A DNA stretch of 64,000 nucleotides from contig CABUIC010000001.1 in the NCBI GenBank assembly GCA_902491515.1, positions 62,001 to 126,000 on the forward strand, read 5' to 3'. Shown here piece after piece: positions 62,118-64,000 of this stretch (the stretch's first letter is position 1; each line of letters begins with the position of its first letter). The notes under the pieces were generated by a model that saw only the letters and a program-made list of their open reading frames with translations, did no database searches and was not told the DNA's origin. This stretch comes from an uncultured Porphyromonadaceae bacterium (GTDB taxonomy: Bacteria; Bacteroidota; Bacteroidia; Bacteroidales; Muribaculaceae). The position numbers and the translations under genes are program-made.

Positions 62118-62585
62118 CTAAACCGGCTTTCGTATGTCCACTTGGGTGAAGCCGTCGGTGATTTCTGTGATTGTGCCTTCGCCGTTGCATTTTCCGCATA
62201 CTTCTTCATAATAATGGATGGCATATTGGCCTTTCCAGTTTTCAATCTCGTAATCCTTGAAGCGGATACACCTTCTGAGCAAGTTGCGGTGAAATTCTGA
62301 CGGCACCTGAAATGCCACTCTGGCATTCCAGCATTCGGGAAATGTGCCGACAACGTATTCATCACCACCCTTGAAGCCCTGATGAAGAGGAGCGTCAGTG
62401 TTGAAACCGGAAAACACAGTGTATGCCCAAACTGTGCGATTGCCGTTGCAGTGCGGGCATTTTACCGTATTTTCAAATTTGGCAGGGACTTTCCTGAAGA
62501 AATCCCATTCACCGCAATGCGGGCACTTGTCTGCATTAGAGCTCATTTTACCCCCGCATGTCGGGCAATATACAAGAATAGCCAT
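62118..62585 (-). CDS. Zinc-ribbon protein of unknown function
   Basis: 155 residues. Three CxxC pairs at the N-terminal half (CPTCGGK, CPHCGEW, CPHCNGN) and a fourth near the end (CGKCNGEG) fit zinc-ribbon or DnaJ-like Cys-rich folds. The middle holds a beta-rich segment (VWAYTVFSGFNTDAPLHQGF). No enzyme motif. A -7-like element TACCTTTG lies at 62619-62626 on the minus strand. It is convergent with the capsule locus. Confidence 0.72.
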   Translation of the reverse strand: MAILVYCPTCGGKMSSNADKCPHCGEWDFFRKVPAKFENTVKCPHCNGNRTVWAYTVFSGFNTDAPLHQGFKGGDEYVVGTFPECWNARVAFQVPSEFHRNLLRRCIRFKDYEIENWKGQYAIHYYEEVCGKCNGEGTITEITDGFTQVDIRKPV

Positions 62586-62681
62586 ACCTGATTAATGAAT
62601 AATAATTCCTGTTTTCCGCAAAGGTACGAATAAATATCGAATGTAAATGCTTTTGCCTGTCACAAATCGTGCATGTCTCTA

Positions 62682-62717
62682 ACCGCGTTCATACCGCGTT
62701 CATGCCGCGTTCATGCC
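62682..62717. repeat. Three tandem 11-bp repeats
   Basis: ACCGCGTTCAT (62682-62692), ACCGCGTTCAT (62693-62703) and GCCGCGTTCAT (62704-62714), followed by GCC. Non-coding, between the zinc-ribbon gene and tRNA-Ser. Confidence 0.8.
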
Positions 62718-62799
62718 TTTACACTGCTTATCCACCCTAAAGTGTACAGGGTTTCGACTGAACTTGGAGATGGCTAACTCCAAGGTAATCAATTTTATA

Positions 62800-62839
62800 A
62801 AAGGAAAACAGTTTAACCCTGATGTACAGGGTTAAACTG
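62800..62839 (-). terminator. Rho-independent terminator after tRNA-Ser
   Basis: Perfect 13-bp stem CAGTTTAACCCTG (62809-62821) with 62827-62839, loop of five, then TTTTCCTTTTAT on the minus strand. A plus-strand T-run (CTTTT) is also present, so it can stop both directions. Confidence 0.85.
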
Positions 62840-62853
62840 CTTTTCATCATTTG

Positions 62854-62941
62854 CGGAGCGACCGAGATTCGAACTCGGGATACCCTTTTGGGGTATACAC
62901 GCTTTCCAGGCGTGCCTCTTCAGCCACTCGAGCATCGCTCC
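62854..62941 (-). tRNA. tRNA-Ser (anticodon GGA)
   Basis: 88 bases with a long variable arm as expected for class II tRNA: acceptor GGAGCGA/TCGCTCC, anticodon loop CTGGAAA, variable stem TACCC/GGGTA, T-arm CCGAG TTCGAAT CTCGG. CCA is not encoded. It reads TCC/TCT. Confidence 0.97.
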
Positions 62942-62986
62942 TTTTGTGCTCGGGATTGGGCTTCCGGCCTTTCTCCTTTGCGAGTG

Positions 62987-62994
62987 CAAAGTTA
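62987..62994 (-). promoter_or_regulatory. -7 promoter element of tRNA-Ser (TAACTTTG)
   Basis: TAACTTTG on the minus strand, 45 bases before the tRNA, identical to the -7 element of tRNA-Arg. The -33 position carries TTTT in place of TTTG. Confidence 0.55.
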
Positions 62995-63041
62995 GAAAGA
63001 ATTTTTGGAATAGAAAAATTTTTCACGGACTTTTTTTCGGC

Positions 63042-63902
63042 CTATTTTGCGCCTGAAGCTCTTTTTTGATTGAAGAGGGCATTTACGCGGGCGGGGTTGG
63101 CTCCGAGGTGTATGGCTTTGGCCGCATCGGCCCGAGCCTCGTCGGTGCGGTAGCGGTCGCGGTTGAGCCATGCCCGGTAGTAGTAGAGTTCGGGGTCATC
63201 CGGATACAGTTTCAGTCCTGACGCGATTGTTATCGACGCCTCGCTCAGCTCTCCAAGCTGGAGATGGCATCCTGCGAGGGCTGAATAATATTCGGGGGCC
63301 GGTTCTACTTCAATCAGTGTTTCGTATTGCGGAATGGCCTCGCGGTTTCTGCCTGTCATGGAGTAGAGCGTGGCGAGGGCGAGGGCTGTTCGCTCGAGTT
63401 TGGGCTCGAGTGAGCGCAGGACCTCGAAGTCGGCTTCAGCTGTGGATTTATCGCCGGCGTACAGAGCCATTATTCCACGGTAGTATCTTGCTTCCGTGTC
63501 CGCGCTGTCGAGGGTGACTACTGTGGTGAATTCTTCATATGCCTCGCGGTCGCGTTTCTGTTTCAGAAGTACTTTAGCCAGACGGGAATGTACGGTCTTC
63601 ATGTCGGGGTATTCCCTGATGGCGTTTCTGAGGGTGAGCTCTGCGAGGGAATCCGAGTCCATGAGGGAATAGACCATTCCGAGGTTTGCCTCAAGCAGGA
63701 CATTGGAGGCGGAGTAGGGCCGGACGGAAATGGCGTCCTTGATACGTGCCACGGCCTCTGGATAGTCTCCGCGGGCTATTGCGGAGTCCGCCTCGCCGCA
63801 GAGAAGGACGTAGGGGTCTTCCTCGAAGCTGTCGGGGCGGGATGCAAATATGGCCGGAAGACTGAGCACCAAGGCGAGAAGAAGGAGAGAAAATCTGTTC
63901 AT
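63042..63902 (-). CDS. Exported TPR-repeat protein
   Basis: 286 residues with a signal peptide (MNRFSLLLLALVLSLPAIFA). About six tetratricopeptide units follow, recognisable by A-x3-Y/L spacing (for example GDYPEAVARIKDAISVRP, GDKSTAEADFEVLRSLEP, GRNREAIPQYETLIEVEP, LYYYRAWLNRD). A periplasmic scaffold for protein-protein contacts is likely; the partner is unknown. Confidence 0.85.
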   Translation of the reverse strand: MNRFSLLLLALVLSLPAIFASRPDSFEEDPYVLLCGEADSAIARGDYPEAVARIKDAISVRPYSASNVLLEANLGMVYSLMDSDSLAELTLRNAIREYPDMKTVHSRLAKVLLKQKRDREAYEEFTTVVTLDSADTEARYYRGIMALYAGDKSTAEADFEVLRSLEPKLERTALALATLYSMTGRNREAIPQYETLIEVEPAPEYYSALAGCHLQLGELSEASITIASGLKLYPDDPELYYYRAWLNRDRYRTDEARADAAKAIHLGANPARVNALFNQKRASGAK

Positions 63903-63904
63903 GC

Positions 63905-63950
63905 GGGTAAAGAAAGCCGCGCAGGGCTCGGGGCGGAGTCGCTGCGCGGC
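63905..63950 (-). terminator. Rho-independent terminator of the gene at the right edge
   Basis: GCCGCGCAG (63916-63924) pairs with CTGCGCGGC (63942-63950), loop of 17, and TTTCTTTACC follows on the minus strand. Confidence 0.65.
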
Positions 63951-63970
63951 CGTATTCTGATTTCAGGGGT

Positions 63971-64000
63971 TTATTTAATCAGGTACTGGGAAGAAATCGA
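63971..64000 (-). CDS. C-terminal end of an unidentified protein (cut by window edge)
   Basis: On the minus strand the edge reads ISSQYLIK and TAA (63971-63973), followed 20 bases later by a terminator. This looks like a gene end, but nine codons are too few to name it, and another frame cannot be ruled out. Confidence 0.4.
   Translation of the reverse strand, partial: SISSQYLIK

Noticed and set aside
1..64000. CRISPR arrays, rRNA genes, phage modules, insertion sequences
   Set aside because: No regularly spaced repeats, rRNA-like stretches, phage structural genes or transposases were recognised.

Overview
The window looks like a chromosomal piece of a gut Bacteroidales bacterium, most likely of the Muribaculaceae/Bacteroidaceae kind. 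The reasons are: promoters with the Bacteroidetes-type -33 TTTG / -7 TAnnTTTG elements, a type IX secretion gene (porQ), a fused FeoA-FeoB iron transporter, DUF4369 thioredoxin and DUF349 proteins, and a capsular polysaccharide locus that opens with an UpxY-like antiterminator. The genus is inferred from family resemblance only. Base composition is moderately G+C-rich, with clearly A+T-richer islands inside the polysaccharide locus.

Bases 1-26,066 are almost entirely minus-strand housekeeping genes. They hold an outer-membrane FadL-like protein (cut by the window edge), a secreted low-complexity protein, a MINPP-type histidine phosphatase, galE, an acyltransferase, then the compact run pyrB-pyrI-flavin reductase-glyA-ispD-recG, and the run alaS-prfA-DUF4153-pyrF-feoAB-porQ-cmk-ispH-exonuclease. 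A small acidic protein of unknown role (24,108, plus strand) faces dnaB. Several of these genes overlap by 1-5 bases, which suggests translational coupling.

From 26,223 the coding strand switches to plus: a periplasmic thioredoxin, hisS, an ECF sigma factor, a DUF349 protein, a WcaJ-like initiating sugar transferase, a pRiA4b-Orf3-like protein, cardiolipin synthase, an HD-domain protein, a second ECF sigma factor with a four-helix membrane protein, an alpha/beta hydrolase and tRNA-Arg(TCT).

Bases about 37,940-61,991 are a capsule/exopolysaccharide locus. It begins with a 15-bp perfect inverted repeat that flanks 156 bp containing a good Bacteroidetes promoter aimed at the first gene. This has the layout of an invertible (phase-variable) promoter, now in the ON orientation. 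Next come the UpxY-like antiterminator, an EpsG-type polymerase, a Wzx-type flippase, ten recognisable glycosyltransferases (GT2, GT4, GT14, GT32), acetyl/pyruvyl decorating enzymes, UDP-galactopyranose mutase, a PglC/WcaJ-type initiating transferase, an aldo/keto reductase and a two-subunit transketolase. The last gene encodes a tyrosine-recombinase-like protein that appears to have lost its catalytic residues. Three genes in the locus have disrupted 3' ends (an in-frame TGA in one acyltransferase, probable frameshifts in a GT2 and in a membrane acyltransferase).

The right end carries a zinc-ribbon protein, tRNA-Ser(GGA), a TPR protein and the last codons of an unidentified gene, all on the minus strand.
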